A stretch of 5,477 nt of DNA from Actinomycetes bacterium (GCA_023441725.1 JAEZNV010000199.1:1-5477), one strand, 5' to 3'. Positions 1-5,388 are shown, counted from the first letter of the stretch. The notes: a model not told the origin generated them from the sequence alone. Made by a program: numbers and translations.

Positions 1-557
1 TCGAGGAGCAACTGGCCGATCTGGAGAGCGCGCGCAAGGCGCTCACCAAGATCACCGTGGCGATTGACCGCAAGATGCGCAAGGCGTTCCTGGTGACGTT
101 TGAGAAGGTCGACGCGAACTTCCGCGATATCTTCGCCATGCTCTTCCCAGGCGGCCAGGCTCACCTTGAGATGACCGATCCCGAGCATCCGGCCGAGACG
201 GGCATTGAGGTCGTGGCGCAGCCGCGCGGCAAGCGCATCACCAAGATGATGCTCATGTCGGGTGGCGAGAAGAGCCTGACGGCGCTCGCCCTGCTCTTTG
301 CCGTGTATCGCACGCGTACGGTGCCGTTCTATGTGCTGGACGAGGTCGAGGCGGCGCTCGACGACGCCAACCTGTCCAAGCTCATCGGCGCCCTCGATGT
401 GCTGCGTTCCGATACGCAGCTCTTGGTAATCTCGCATCAGCGCCGTACTATGGAGGATGCTGACGTTCTCTACGGCGTCTCGATGCAAGCCGACGGCGTC
501 AGTCGCGTCGTCTCGCAAAAACTCGATCGCGAAACCGGAAAGGTCGTGAATGCATAA
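1..557 (+). CDS. smc: Chromosome segregation protein SMC, C-terminal end (5' part lies outside the window)
   Basis: This is the C-terminal ATPase head half of SMC, the condensin-like ATPase that organises and segregates the nucleoid with ScpA and ScpB. The reading frame starts at base 3 and is open from the window edge; about 184 residues are visible and the coiled coil, hinge and Walker A half are outside. A GTG at 57 is in frame but is an internal codon, because SMC-like sequence continues upstream of it. Visible ABC-type motifs are the signature loop LMSGGEK (bases 252-272), Walker B FYVLDE with its catalytic Glu (327-344), the D-loop ALDD just after, and the switch His in VISHQ (His codon 435-437). 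The ending, with TMEDADVLYGVSMQ followed by GVSRVVS, is typical of bacterial SMC rather than of RecN or SbcC. The stop codon overlaps the ftsY start as TAATG, which suggests translational coupling. Confidence 0.96.
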   Translation, partial: EEQLADLESARKALTKITVAIDRKMRKAFLVTFEKVDANFRDIFAMLFPGGQAHLEMTDPEHPAETGIEVVAQPRGKRITKMMLMSGGEKSLTALALLFAVYRTRTVPFYVLDEVEAALDDANLSKLIGALDVLRSDTQLLVISHQRRTMEDADVLYGVSMQADGVSRVVSQKLDRETGKVVNA

Positions 558-1474
558 TGGGATTCTTTGACGCACTCTCGCGCGGACTTGAGCGCAGCCG
601 CGAGGCCCTCAACGAGGTCTTCTACTTTGGCGGTGAGGTCGACGAGGATTTTTGGGAGGATCTTGAGGACACCCTCGTCATGGGTGACATGGGCGCCGAG
701 GTCGCCATTCAGGTCTCCGATGACCTGCGTGACGCCGCCGCCAAGAAGAACCTCAAGACCGCCCCGCAGCTTCGTCGCGCCCTGGCCGAGCAGCTCGAGG
801 GCCATTTTGTGCCTGTTGAGCGCGACCCGTTTTCCGATACGCCGAGCTGCGTGCTGTTTGTCGGCATCAACGGTGCCGGCAAGACCACCACGGTCGGCAA
901 GATTGCGAGCGCCATGGCCGCCCGCGGCAAGAACGTGGTTATCGGTTCGGCCGACACCTTCCGCGCCGCCGCTATCGAGCAGCTCGATGTGTGGGGTCAG
1001 CGTGCCGGCGTACCGGTTATCAAGCGTGACCGCGGTTCCGATCCGGCGAGCGTGTGCTATGACGTGCTCGATGAGGCCGATAAGCGCGGTAGCGACCTGG
1101 TGCTCATCGATACCGCCGGTCGTCTGCACACGAGTCCCGAGCTCATGCGCGAGCTCGCCAAGGTGGTCAATGTGACCCGTAAGCGCGCCGCCAATATGGC
1201 CGCCGGTCCCATGCCGGTCTCGGTCGTGCTTGTGATCGATGCCGCCACTGGTCAGAACGGTCTGAACCAGGCGCTCGAGTTTAACGAGGCGCTGGGCCTG
1301 GACGGTATTATCATGACTAAGCTCGACGGCACGGCTAAGGGCGGTATCGCCATGGCCGTGGCCGAGAAGCTCAAGCTCCCGATCCTGCGCATCGGCGTGG
1401 GCGAGCAGGTCGATGACCTGCAGGAGTTTAATGCCAAAGATTTCTGCCGCGCCCTGGTGGGCGAGTCCAACTAA
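557..1474 (+). CDS. ftsY: Signal recognition particle receptor FtsY
   Basis: FtsY is the membrane-associated SRP receptor GTPase. It pairs with Ffh to deliver ribosome-nascent chain complexes to SecYEG. The protein has 305 residues. An N domain occupies about residues 1-90, followed by the G domain: G1 GINGAGKT (103-110), the DTFRAAAIEQL motif (133-143), G3 DTAGR (185-189), G4 TKLDG (254-258), the closing-loop motif GTAKGG (258-263) and G5-region GVGEQ (280-284). The acidic A domain found in E. coli FtsY is essentially absent; the protein opens directly with an amphipathic stretch, MGFFDALSRGLERSREAL, that could serve as the lipid-binding helix. Only a weak GGAAAGG lies 13 bases upstream, so initiation probably depends on coupling to smc, whose TAA shares its last base with this ATG. 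The gene is followed after 10 bases by ffh. Confidence 0.97.
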   Translation: MGFFDALSRGLERSREALNEVFYFGGEVDEDFWEDLEDTLVMGDMGAEVAIQVSDDLRDAAAKKNLKTAPQLRRALAEQLEGHFVPVERDPFSDTPSCVLFVGINGAGKTTTVGKIASAMAARGKNVVIGSADTFRAAAIEQLDVWGQRAGVPVIKRDRGSDPASVCYDVLDEADKRGSDLVLIDTAGRLHTSPELMRELAKVVNVTRKRAANMAAGPMPVSVVLVIDAATGQNGLNQALEFNEALGLDGIIMTKLDGTAKGGIAMAVAEKLKLPILRIGVGEQVDDLQEFNAKDFCRALVGESN

Positions 1475-1478
1475 GGAG
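1473..1478 (+). promoter_or_regulatory. Ribosome binding site of ffh
   Basis: AAGGAG overlaps the ftsY stop codon and lies 6 bases before the GTG at 1485. It fixes the ffh start at this GTG. Confidence 0.85.
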
Positions 1479-1484
1479 TAACCA

Positions 1485-2960
1485 GTGTTTGATTCCCTGA
1501 GCGATCGCCTCAACGACACATTTGACCGCCTGCGCGGCAAGGGTAAGCTGACCGAGGCCGATATTACTTCGGCCATGCGCGACATTCGCATGGCACTGCT
1601 CGAGGCCGACGTTAACTTTAAGGTCGTCAAGGAGTTCGTCGCCAAGACCAAGGAGCGCTGCATGACCGCCGAGGTCATGGAGTCGCTGTCGCCGGCGCAA
1701 AACGTCGTCAAGATCGTGCTCGACGAGCTCACCGAGATGCTTGGCTCAACCGAGAGCAAGCTCGTCTTTAGCAACCGCATTCCCAATGTCATCATGCTCG
1801 TGGGCCTGCAGGGCTCCGGTAAGACCACGGCGGCCGTAAAGCTGGCCTACCTGCTCAAGAAGCAGGGCCGCTCGCCGCTGCTCGCCGCGTGCGACGTCTA
1901 CCGTCCCGCCGCTGCCGACCAGCTGGCCACGCTCGGTGGCGAGATCGGCGTGCCGGTCTTCCGCGGTGACGGCGCGCACCCGGTCGACATTGCCAAGGGT
2001 GCCATCCAGGAGGCCGTCGACCACCTGCGCGACGTGGTCATTGTCGATACCGCCGGTCGTCTTCAGATCGACGAGCAGATGATGCAGGAGGCCGTCGACA
2101 TCAAGAAGGCCGTCAAGCCCGACCAGGTGCTGATGGTCGTCGATGCCATGACCGGCCAGGATATCGTCAACGTCGTCTCGACCTTCGCCGAGCGCACTGA
2201 CTTTGACGGCGTGATCATCTCCAAGCTCGACGGCGACGCCCGTGGCGGTGGCGCACTTTCGGTGCGTCAGGTGACCGGTAAGCCCATCAAGTTTGTGAGC
2301 ATGGGCGAGAAACCCGATTCGCTTGAGCCGTTCTATCCCGATCGCATGGCCAAGCGCATTCTGGGCATGGGCGATGTTGTCGGCATTATCGAGAAGGCCC
2401 AGGAGGCAGCCGATGCAGAGCAGCTTGAGGCTGCCGAGCGTATGCTGCGCGAGGGCTTCACCATGAACGATATGCTCGACCAGATGAAAGCCGTCAAAAG
2501 GATGGGCGGCATGAAGGGTATCCTGGGCATGCTTCCCGGTGGCCAGCGCGCGCTCAACCAGATGGGCGGCAACCTGGACGAGGGCATCTTCGATAAGAAC
2601 GAGGCCATCATCATGTCGATGACCAAGGAGGAGCGCCTGCGTCCCTCCATCATCAACGGCCAGCGCCGCGCCCGCATTGCCAAGGGGGCCGGCGTGACCC
2701 CCACCGAGGTCAACAGCCTTATGAAGCAGTGGGGCGAGATGAATAAGATGATGGGCCGCATGCGCACGATGGCCAATCAGGCGCAGGCCGGCGGCAAAAA
2801 GGGTAAAAAGGGTAAGAAGGGCAAGAAGATGCGCATGCCCAATATCCCCGGCCTGGACGCTATGGGTCTGGGCGGCATGGGCGGCCTGGGTACGGGCGGT
2901 CCCAAGTCCGATATGGAGCTGCTGCGCCAGATGGAAGCGCAGATGCGTAATAAGAAATAG
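1485..2960 (+). CDS. ffh: Signal recognition particle protein Ffh (SRP54)
   Basis: Ffh is the GTPase and signal-peptide-binding subunit of the SRP; it binds 4.5S/SRP RNA. The protein has 491 residues, longer than the usual 430-460 or so. An N domain covers about 1-95. The G domain shows G1 GLQGSGKT (107-114), DVYRPAAADQL (137-147), G3 DTAGR (188-192), G4 SKLDG (246-250) and GEKPDSLEPF (274-283). A methionine-rich M domain covers about 320-430, with its RNA-binding helix region at 388-403. That region reads IINGQRRARIAKGAG, where the family usually has SRR and GSG, so both serines are replaced. The extra length is a C-terminal extension: a lysine-glycine tract (438-448), a Gly/Met/Leu-rich stretch (about 450-473) and a short, probably helical, charged end. 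The start is a GTG with a good AAGGAG six bases upstream. It is the last gene before the terminator at 2986. Confidence 0.97.
   Translation: MFDSLSDRLNDTFDRLRGKGKLTEADITSAMRDIRMALLEADVNFKVVKEFVAKTKERCMTAEVMESLSPAQNVVKIVLDELTEMLGSTESKLVFSNRIPNVIMLVGLQGSGKTTAAVKLAYLLKKQGRSPLLAACDVYRPAAADQLATLGGEIGVPVFRGDGAHPVDIAKGAIQEAVDHLRDVVIVDTAGRLQIDEQMMQEAVDIKKAVKPDQVLMVVDAMTGQDIVNVVSTFAERTDFDGVIISKLDGDARGGGALSVRQVTGKPIKFVSMGEKPDSLEPFYPDRMAKRILGMGDVVGIIEKAQEAADAEQLEAAERMLREGFTMNDMLDQMKAVKRMGGMKGILGMLPGGQRALNQMGGNLDEGIFDKNEAIIMSMTKEERLRPSIINGQRRARIAKGAGVTPTEVNSLMKQWGEMNKMMGRMRTMANQAQAGGKKGKKGKKGKKMRMPNIPGLDAMGLGGMGGLGTGGPKSDMELLRQMEAQMRNKK
2796..2828 (+). repeat. Short in-frame tandem repeat encoding KKG units in the Ffh tail
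   Basis: Three copies of a 9-base unit, AARAAGGGY, are followed by a partial AAGAAG. They encode KKGKKGKKGKK at residues 438-448 of Ffh, just after the M domain. The tract is strongly basic and purine-rich. It could contact RNA or membrane, but that is inference. Copy number in such a tract may vary between strains. Confidence 0.85.
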
Positions 2961-2985
2961 GGCTGTAATTCCAGCTTGATATGGC

Positions 2986-3020
2986 AAAGGCCACTCGGAA
3001 GCTACCGGGTGGCCTTTGTT
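2986..3020 (+). terminator. Intrinsic terminator of the smc-ftsY-ffh unit
   Basis: The arms AAAGGCCACTCGG (2986-2998) and CCGGGTGGCCTTT (3005-3017) pair over 13 positions with a single G-U and a 6-base loop. A T-rich stretch (TTTGTTGTT) follows. The hairpin begins 25 bases after the ffh stop. The minus-strand gene ends 63 bases away and converges on it. On the minus strand the stem is followed only by a TTT already within the arm, so termination from that side would be weaker. Confidence 0.9.
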
Positions 3021-3080
3021 GTTGGCTTTGATTGTTGGGTTGCGTTCGGCGTCGCACCCCGAGCTCGCGGTGTCGTGCCG

Positions 3081-3845
3081 TTAGTGGCAGCTGCAGCCCT
3101 CGTGGCCCTCGTGCTCGTGATGGTCGTGGCAGCTGCAGGACTCGCCGTGTTCGTGGGCGTGGTCGTGGTCATGGCCGTGGCAGCCGCACGTGGCCTCGCC
3201 GTTCTGTGCGAGCGTGCCGGCGATAAGGGCCTCGACGCAAGCGTCGCAGCTGCCCTGGGCACCTGCGTATACCGTGATGCCGGCTTGGGCAAGCGCGTTG
3301 ATAGCGCCACCGCCGATGCCGCCGCAGATGAGCGTGTCCACGCCACCGTTGGCGAGCAGGCCCGCAAGGGCACCGTGGCCGGTGCCGCCGGTGCCCACGA
3401 CCTGTTCGTTGAGCACCTTGCCGTCCTGAATGTCGTAGATCTTGAACTGCTCGCTGCGGCCAAAGTGCATAAAGATGTTGCCGTTGTCGTACGTGGTTGC
3501 CACCCTCATGGTGCCGATCTCCTTTGCTGGCCATGCGGCCGTCGTCGTGGTAATGGGGGAGTACGCGATGTTGCCGCCTTTGATGATGAGCGCTCGTCCG
3601 TTGACCAGCGCGCTTGCCACCTTGCGATGCGCGCGGCTGCAGATTGCCGCCACCGTGGCGCGCGCGATACCCATCTGCTGTGCGACTGCCTCTTGGTTAA
3701 GGCCTTCCAGGTCGCACAGGCGCAGGACTTCGAGTTCGTCGACCGTCATGTCGATGGCGTCGCCGCTCGCCAGGCCATCGGGGGTAAAACCGCGATATTC
3801 GGGGATGATCCCGACGCGGCGCAGTTTCTCGCGTCTTCCTGCCAT
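3081..3845 (-). CDS. DUF134 - NifX/NifB-domain fusion protein with a His/Cys-rich metal-binding tail
   Basis: The protein has 254 residues and three parts. Residues 1-90 match the DUF134 family, with a sigma-factor-like helix-turn-helix at about 36-80 (TVDELEVLRLCDLEGLNQEA, then MGIARATVAAICSRAHRKVA). Residues 113-210 match the dinitrogenase iron-molybdenum cofactor family (NifX/NifB C-terminus): HFGRSEQFKIYDI (128-140), GTGGTGHGALAGLL, and VDTLICGGIGGGAI. Residues 220-254 hold 12 His and 6 Cys, including three CxCH modules (220-223, 237-240, 251-254). Family knowledge suggests DNA binding and binding of a metal cluster. No nif genes are present, so a nitrogenase role is not supported; regulation or handling of a metal or Fe-S cluster is inference. 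The ATG at 3845 is chosen because AAGGAG lies 5 bases upstream; the GTG at 3851 shares a base with that ribosome binding site and cannot be used with it. The gene is monocistronic here and divergent from thyA. Confidence 0.88.
   Translation of the reverse strand: MAGRREKLRRVGIIPEYRGFTPDGLASGDAIDMTVDELEVLRLCDLEGLNQEAVAQQMGIARATVAAICSRAHRKVASALVNGRALIIKGGNIAYSPITTTTAAWPAKEIGTMRVATTYDNGNIFMHFGRSEQFKIYDIQDGKVLNEQVVGTGGTGHGALAGLLANGGVDTLICGGIGGGAINALAQAGITVYAGAQGSCDACVEALIAGTLAQNGEATCGCHGHDHDHAHEHGESCSCHDHHEHEGHEGCSCH
3084..3138 (-). repeat. Repeated CxCH-encoding segment in the metal-binding tail
   Basis: The 13-base string GTGGCAGCTGCAG (plus-strand reading) occurs at 3084-3096 and again at 3126-3138, and a diverged relative, GTGGCAGCCGCA, lies at about 3177-3188. 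Each encodes a Cys-x-Cys-His module. Between them lie degenerate CAC/CAT-GAC/GAG codons for His-Asp/Glu pairs. This suggests that the tail grew by local duplication. Confidence 0.7.
3519..3525 (-). promoter_or_regulatory. Internal ribosome binding site at the domain boundary of the DUF134-NifX gene
   Basis: On the minus strand AAAGGAG (3525 down to 3519) lies 9 bases before an in-frame ATG at 3509-3507, which is codon 113. That ATG begins MRVATTYDNGNIFMHFGR, exactly where a stand-alone NifX-type protein would start. The site could direct a second product of 142 residues containing the cofactor-binding domain and the metal-binding tail. Whether it is used is not known. Confidence 0.6.
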
Positions 3846-3850
3846 ACGCA

Positions 3851-3856
3851 CTCCTT
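3851..3856 (-). promoter_or_regulatory. Ribosome binding site that fixes the start of the DUF134-NifX gene
   Basis: AAGGAG on the minus strand (3856 down to 3851) lies 5 bases before the ATG at 3845. Its last G is also the first base of an upstream in-frame GTG, which argues against that GTG as the start. Confidence 0.85.
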
Positions 3857-3859
3857 ATC

Positions 3860-3871
3860 TGACATATGTCA
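3860..3871. promoter_or_regulatory. Operator-like palindrome 1 (TGACATATGTCA)
   Basis: This is a perfect 12-bp inverted repeat. It lies just upstream of the ribosome binding site of the minus-strand gene and over the predicted transcription start region, a position expected for repression. The same core recurs at 3913-3924. The binding protein is unknown; the DUF134 helix-turn-helix protein encoded next to it is the natural candidate, by inference. Confidence 0.7.
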
Positions 3872-3876
3872 ACAAT

Positions 3877-3904
3877 AGAATAGCGAACGTGTAGATTTGC
3901 GCAA
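3877..3904 (-). promoter_or_regulatory. Putative promoter of the DUF134-NifX gene
   Basis: On the minus strand, TTGCGC (3904-3899, 4 of 6 to the -35 consensus) and TATTCT (3882-3877, 4 of 6 to the -10 consensus) are separated by 16 bases. Transcription would start near 3870, inside or at the edge of palindrome 1, while palindrome 2 sits just upstream of the -35. The match to consensus is moderate. Confidence 0.5.
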
Positions 3905-3908
3905 GGAA

Positions 3909-3928
3909 TTTCTGGCATATGTCAGAAA
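3909..3928. promoter_or_regulatory. Operator-like palindrome 2 (core TGGCATATGTCA)
   Basis: This is a 20-bp inverted repeat running from TTTCTG to CAGAAA, in which 9 of 10 base pairs are symmetric; the exception is 3915/3922. Its core matches palindrome 1 at 11 of 12 positions. Centre-to-centre spacing to palindrome 1 is 53 bp, about five turns of B-DNA, so both sites face the same side of the helix. It could also influence the divergent thyA promoter about 50 bases away. Confidence 0.7.
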
Positions 3929-3971
3929 ACGAGGGCTTATGTTTGGGCTGTGGGGCCGCGTGCGCCTGGGC

Positions 3972-3977
3972 TACAAT
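3972..3977 (+). promoter_or_regulatory. Putative -10 element of the thyA-folA promoter
   Basis: TACAAT matches the -10 consensus at 5 of 6 positions. It would place the transcription start near 3984 with a leader of about 28 bases before the thyA ATG. No good -35 is seen at 16-18 bases upstream; the best nearby TTGGGC (3943-3948) is too far away at 23 bases. The promoter may rely on an activator or a relaxed -35. Confidence 0.5.
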
Positions 3978-4001
3978 GAATCTCGCTTGTAGGCGACTGA
4001 C

Positions 4002-4007
4002 AGGAGG
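4002..4007 (+). promoter_or_regulatory. Ribosome binding site that fixes the thyA start
   Basis: AGGAGG lies 4 bases before the ATG at 4012. The frame stays open upstream to an ATG at 3919, but that ATG lies inside palindrome 2, lacks a ribosome binding site, and would place the predicted -10 element inside the gene. Confidence 0.85.
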
Positions 4008-4011
4008 GTCA

Positions 4012-4860
4012 ATGAGCAAAGCTGATCAACAGTTTGTAACCATGTGCCGCGATATCTTGGACCATGGCACCACGACCGAGGGCCAAAAGGTCCGCCCGGT
4101 GTGGGAGGACGGCACCCCTGCCTATACCATTAAAAACTTTGGCGTTACGGCGCGCTATGACCTGCGCGAGGAGTTCCCCGCGCTTACGCTGCGTCGTACG
4201 GCGCTCAAGTCCGTTATGGACGAGATCCTATGGATCTATCAAAAGAAGTCCAATAACGTCCATGACCTCAACAGCCATATTTGGGACGAGTGGGCCGACG
4301 AGACCGGCTCCATCGGCAAGGCGTACGGGTACCAGATTGGCCAGAAGAGCCATTATGCCGAGGGCGATTTCGACCAGATGGACCGCGTACTGTACGATCT
4401 TAAGCATACGCCGTACAGTCGCCGCATCATGACGAACACCTATGTGTTTAGCGACCTGTCCGAGATGCACCTGTATCCGTGCGCTTACAGCGTGACCTAT
4501 AACGTCACGCAGCGTCCGCAGGACGACAAGCCGACGCTCAACATGATTCTCAACCAGCGTAGCCAGGATATTTTGGCCGCGAACAACTGGAATGTGTGCC
4601 AGTACGCCATTTTGCTGATGATGGTCGCGCAGTCGGTCGATATGATCGCTGGCGAGCTGCTGCATGTGATCGCCGATGCCCACATTTACGACCGTCATGT
4701 CGATATCGTCCGCGAGCTTATCGAGCGTCCGCAGTTTGCCGCGCCTAAGGTAACGCTCAACCCCGATGTACATGACTTCTATGCGTTTACGACCGATGAC
4801 CTGATCGTCGAGGGCTACGAGCACGGCCCGCAGGTCAAGAACATTCCCATTGCGGTGTAG
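4012..4860 (+). CDS. thyA: Thymidylate synthase (ThyA family)
   Basis: This enzyme methylates dUMP to dTMP using 5,10-methylenetetrahydrofolate and releases dihydrofolate. The protein has 282 residues, close to the 264-280 or so usual for ThyA. Recognisable elements are EILWIYQ with the active-site Glu71, IWDEWADE (90-97), the phosphate-binding arginines in YSRRIM (136-140), the catalytic cysteine in LYPCAYS (Cys157), NQRSQD (Arg183, Ser184, Asp186), Asn194 in NNWNV, and DAHIY (His224, Tyr226). The Cys is followed by Ala rather than the His of the common PPCH motif; as recalled, the Bacillus subtilis ThyA subgroup also deviates there, and the KSNNVHDLN region resembles that subgroup. The C-terminus ends PIAV, as the family's closing tail requires. 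The start is the ATG at 4012, with AGGAGG just upstream. folA follows after 9 bases and recycles the dihydrofolate made here. Confidence 0.96.
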   Translation: MSKADQQFVTMCRDILDHGTTTEGQKVRPVWEDGTPAYTIKNFGVTARYDLREEFPALTLRRTALKSVMDEILWIYQKKSNNVHDLNSHIWDEWADETGSIGKAYGYQIGQKSHYAEGDFDQMDRVLYDLKHTPYSRRIMTNTYVFSDLSEMHLYPCAYSVTYNVTQRPQDDKPTLNMILNQRSQDILAANNWNVCQYAILLMMVAQSVDMIAGELLHVIADAHIYDRHVDIVRELIERPQFAAPKVTLNPDVHDFYAFTTDDLIVEGYEHGPQVKNIPIAV

Positions 4861-4864
4861 GTGG
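4859..4864 (+). promoter_or_regulatory. Ribosome binding site that favours the ATG start of folA
   Basis: AGGTGG overlaps the thyA stop codon and lies 5 bases before the ATG at 4870. The in-frame GTG at 4861 lies within this site and has no ribosome binding site of its own. Confidence 0.65.
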
Positions 4865-4869
4865 CGCTC

Positions 4870-5388
4870 ATGACGTGTAAGCTTTCTGCCATCGTCGCCG
4901 TGTGCGATGACTGGGGTATTGGGTGCGAGGGCGACATGGTCGTGTCTAACCTTGCCGACATGCGTCATTTTGTGGCATGCACCAAGGATTGTCCGGTCAT
5001 TATGGGGCGCAAGACGCTGTTGAGTTTTCCCGGCGGACGACCGCTCAAGAATCGCCGCAATATCGTGCTCACCCGCGACGAGAGCTTTGCCCCCGAGGGC
5101 GTCGACGTGGTGCATAGTATCGACGAGGCGCTCGCCGCGGTTGCCGATGAGCCCGTTGCCTGGGTGATCGGTGGCGGCGATGTCTATCGGCATTTTTTGC
5201 CGTATTGCGTCGAGGCCGAGGTCACGCATAACCACTGCGTCCATGTCGTGGATACGTACTTTCCCGATTTGGAAGCCGATCCTGCGTGGGAGATTGCGCA
5301 GCGTAGCGGGGTCGCGACGATTGCCGCCGGTGAGGGTGACGAGGGCGTCGATTATGAGTTCGTGACGTATCGTCGCATCGAGGCGTAA
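4870..5388 (+). CDS. folA: Dihydrofolate reductase (FolA family) with an atypical Met20 loop
   Basis: This enzyme reduces dihydrofolate to tetrahydrofolate with NADPH and regenerates the cofactor consumed by the ThyA encoded just upstream. The protein has 172 residues (family about 160-170). Visible are the first strand LSAIVAV followed by WGIG (15-18), the acidic active-site residue Asp30 in LADMRHF, VIMGRKTL (43-50) with the NADPH-binding Arg-Lys-Thr, RRNIVLTR (62-69) carrying the arginine expected to bind the folate glutamate, VIGGGDVYRHFLP (99-111), and VDTYFPD (127-133). The loop before Asp30 reads GDMVVSNLAD; where E. coli has Met-Pro-Trp-Asn-Leu-Pro-Ala-Asp, both the Pro and the near-invariant Trp are replaced by Val. 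An alternative GTG start at 4861 adds three residues, but the ATG at 4870 has the better-placed ribosome binding site. Co-transcription with thyA is very likely. Confidence 0.94.
   Translation: MTCKLSAIVAVCDDWGIGCEGDMVVSNLADMRHFVACTKDCPVIMGRKTLLSFPGGRPLKNRRNIVLTRDESFAPEGVDVVHSIDEALAAVADEPVAWVIGGGDVYRHFLPYCVEAEVTHNHCVHVVDTYFPDLEADPAWEIAQRSGVATIAAGEGDEGVDYEFVTYRRIEA

Noticed and set aside
470..1828. Long open frame on the minus strand opposite ftsY and ffh
   Set aside because: It is antisense to two clearly recognised genes, and its translation is low-complexity and His/Leu/Gly-rich without a recognisable family. Long antisense frames are expected in GC-rich coding DNA.
2792..2830. Possible programmed frameshift at the A-rich repeats of ffh
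   Set aside because: The heptamers read CAAAAAG and TAAAAAG, not the classical A-AAA-AAG slippery site, and no stimulating structure is evident. The zero-frame product is complete and sensible.
1746..2987. Long open frame on the minus strand opposite ffh
   Set aside because: It is a shadow of ffh: the composition is a reverse-complement artefact and no domain or ribosome binding site supports it. It also runs through the ffh stop region.
3047..3080. Imperfect hairpin next to the stop of the DUF134-NifX gene
   Set aside because: The arms CGGCGTCGCACC and GGTGTCGTGCCG pair on the plus strand with three G-U pairs and one mismatch, but these become four consecutive mismatches in the minus-strand transcript where a terminator is needed. 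No T tract follows on that side.
3081..3845. Nitrogenase cofactor assembly role for the NifX-like protein
   Set aside because: The domain family name suggests it, but no nif genes are in the window and the fused DNA-binding domain and metal tail point elsewhere.
3846..3851. GTG at 3851 as start of the DUF134-NifX gene
   Set aside because: The GTG shares its first base with the AAGGAG ribosome binding site, which is correctly spaced only for the ATG at 3845.
2976..3878. Plus-strand open frame opposite the DUF134-NifX gene
   Set aside because: The minus-strand reading has two recognisable domains, a good ribosome binding site and a metal-binding tail, while the plus-strand translation is Val/Ala-rich with no family. 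It would also start inside the ffh terminator.
3919..4011. Upstream start for thyA at the ATG at 3919
   Set aside because: It lies within palindrome 2, has no ribosome binding site, would add 31 residues not typical of ThyA, and would swallow the predicted -10 element. The ATG at 4012 has AGGAGG.
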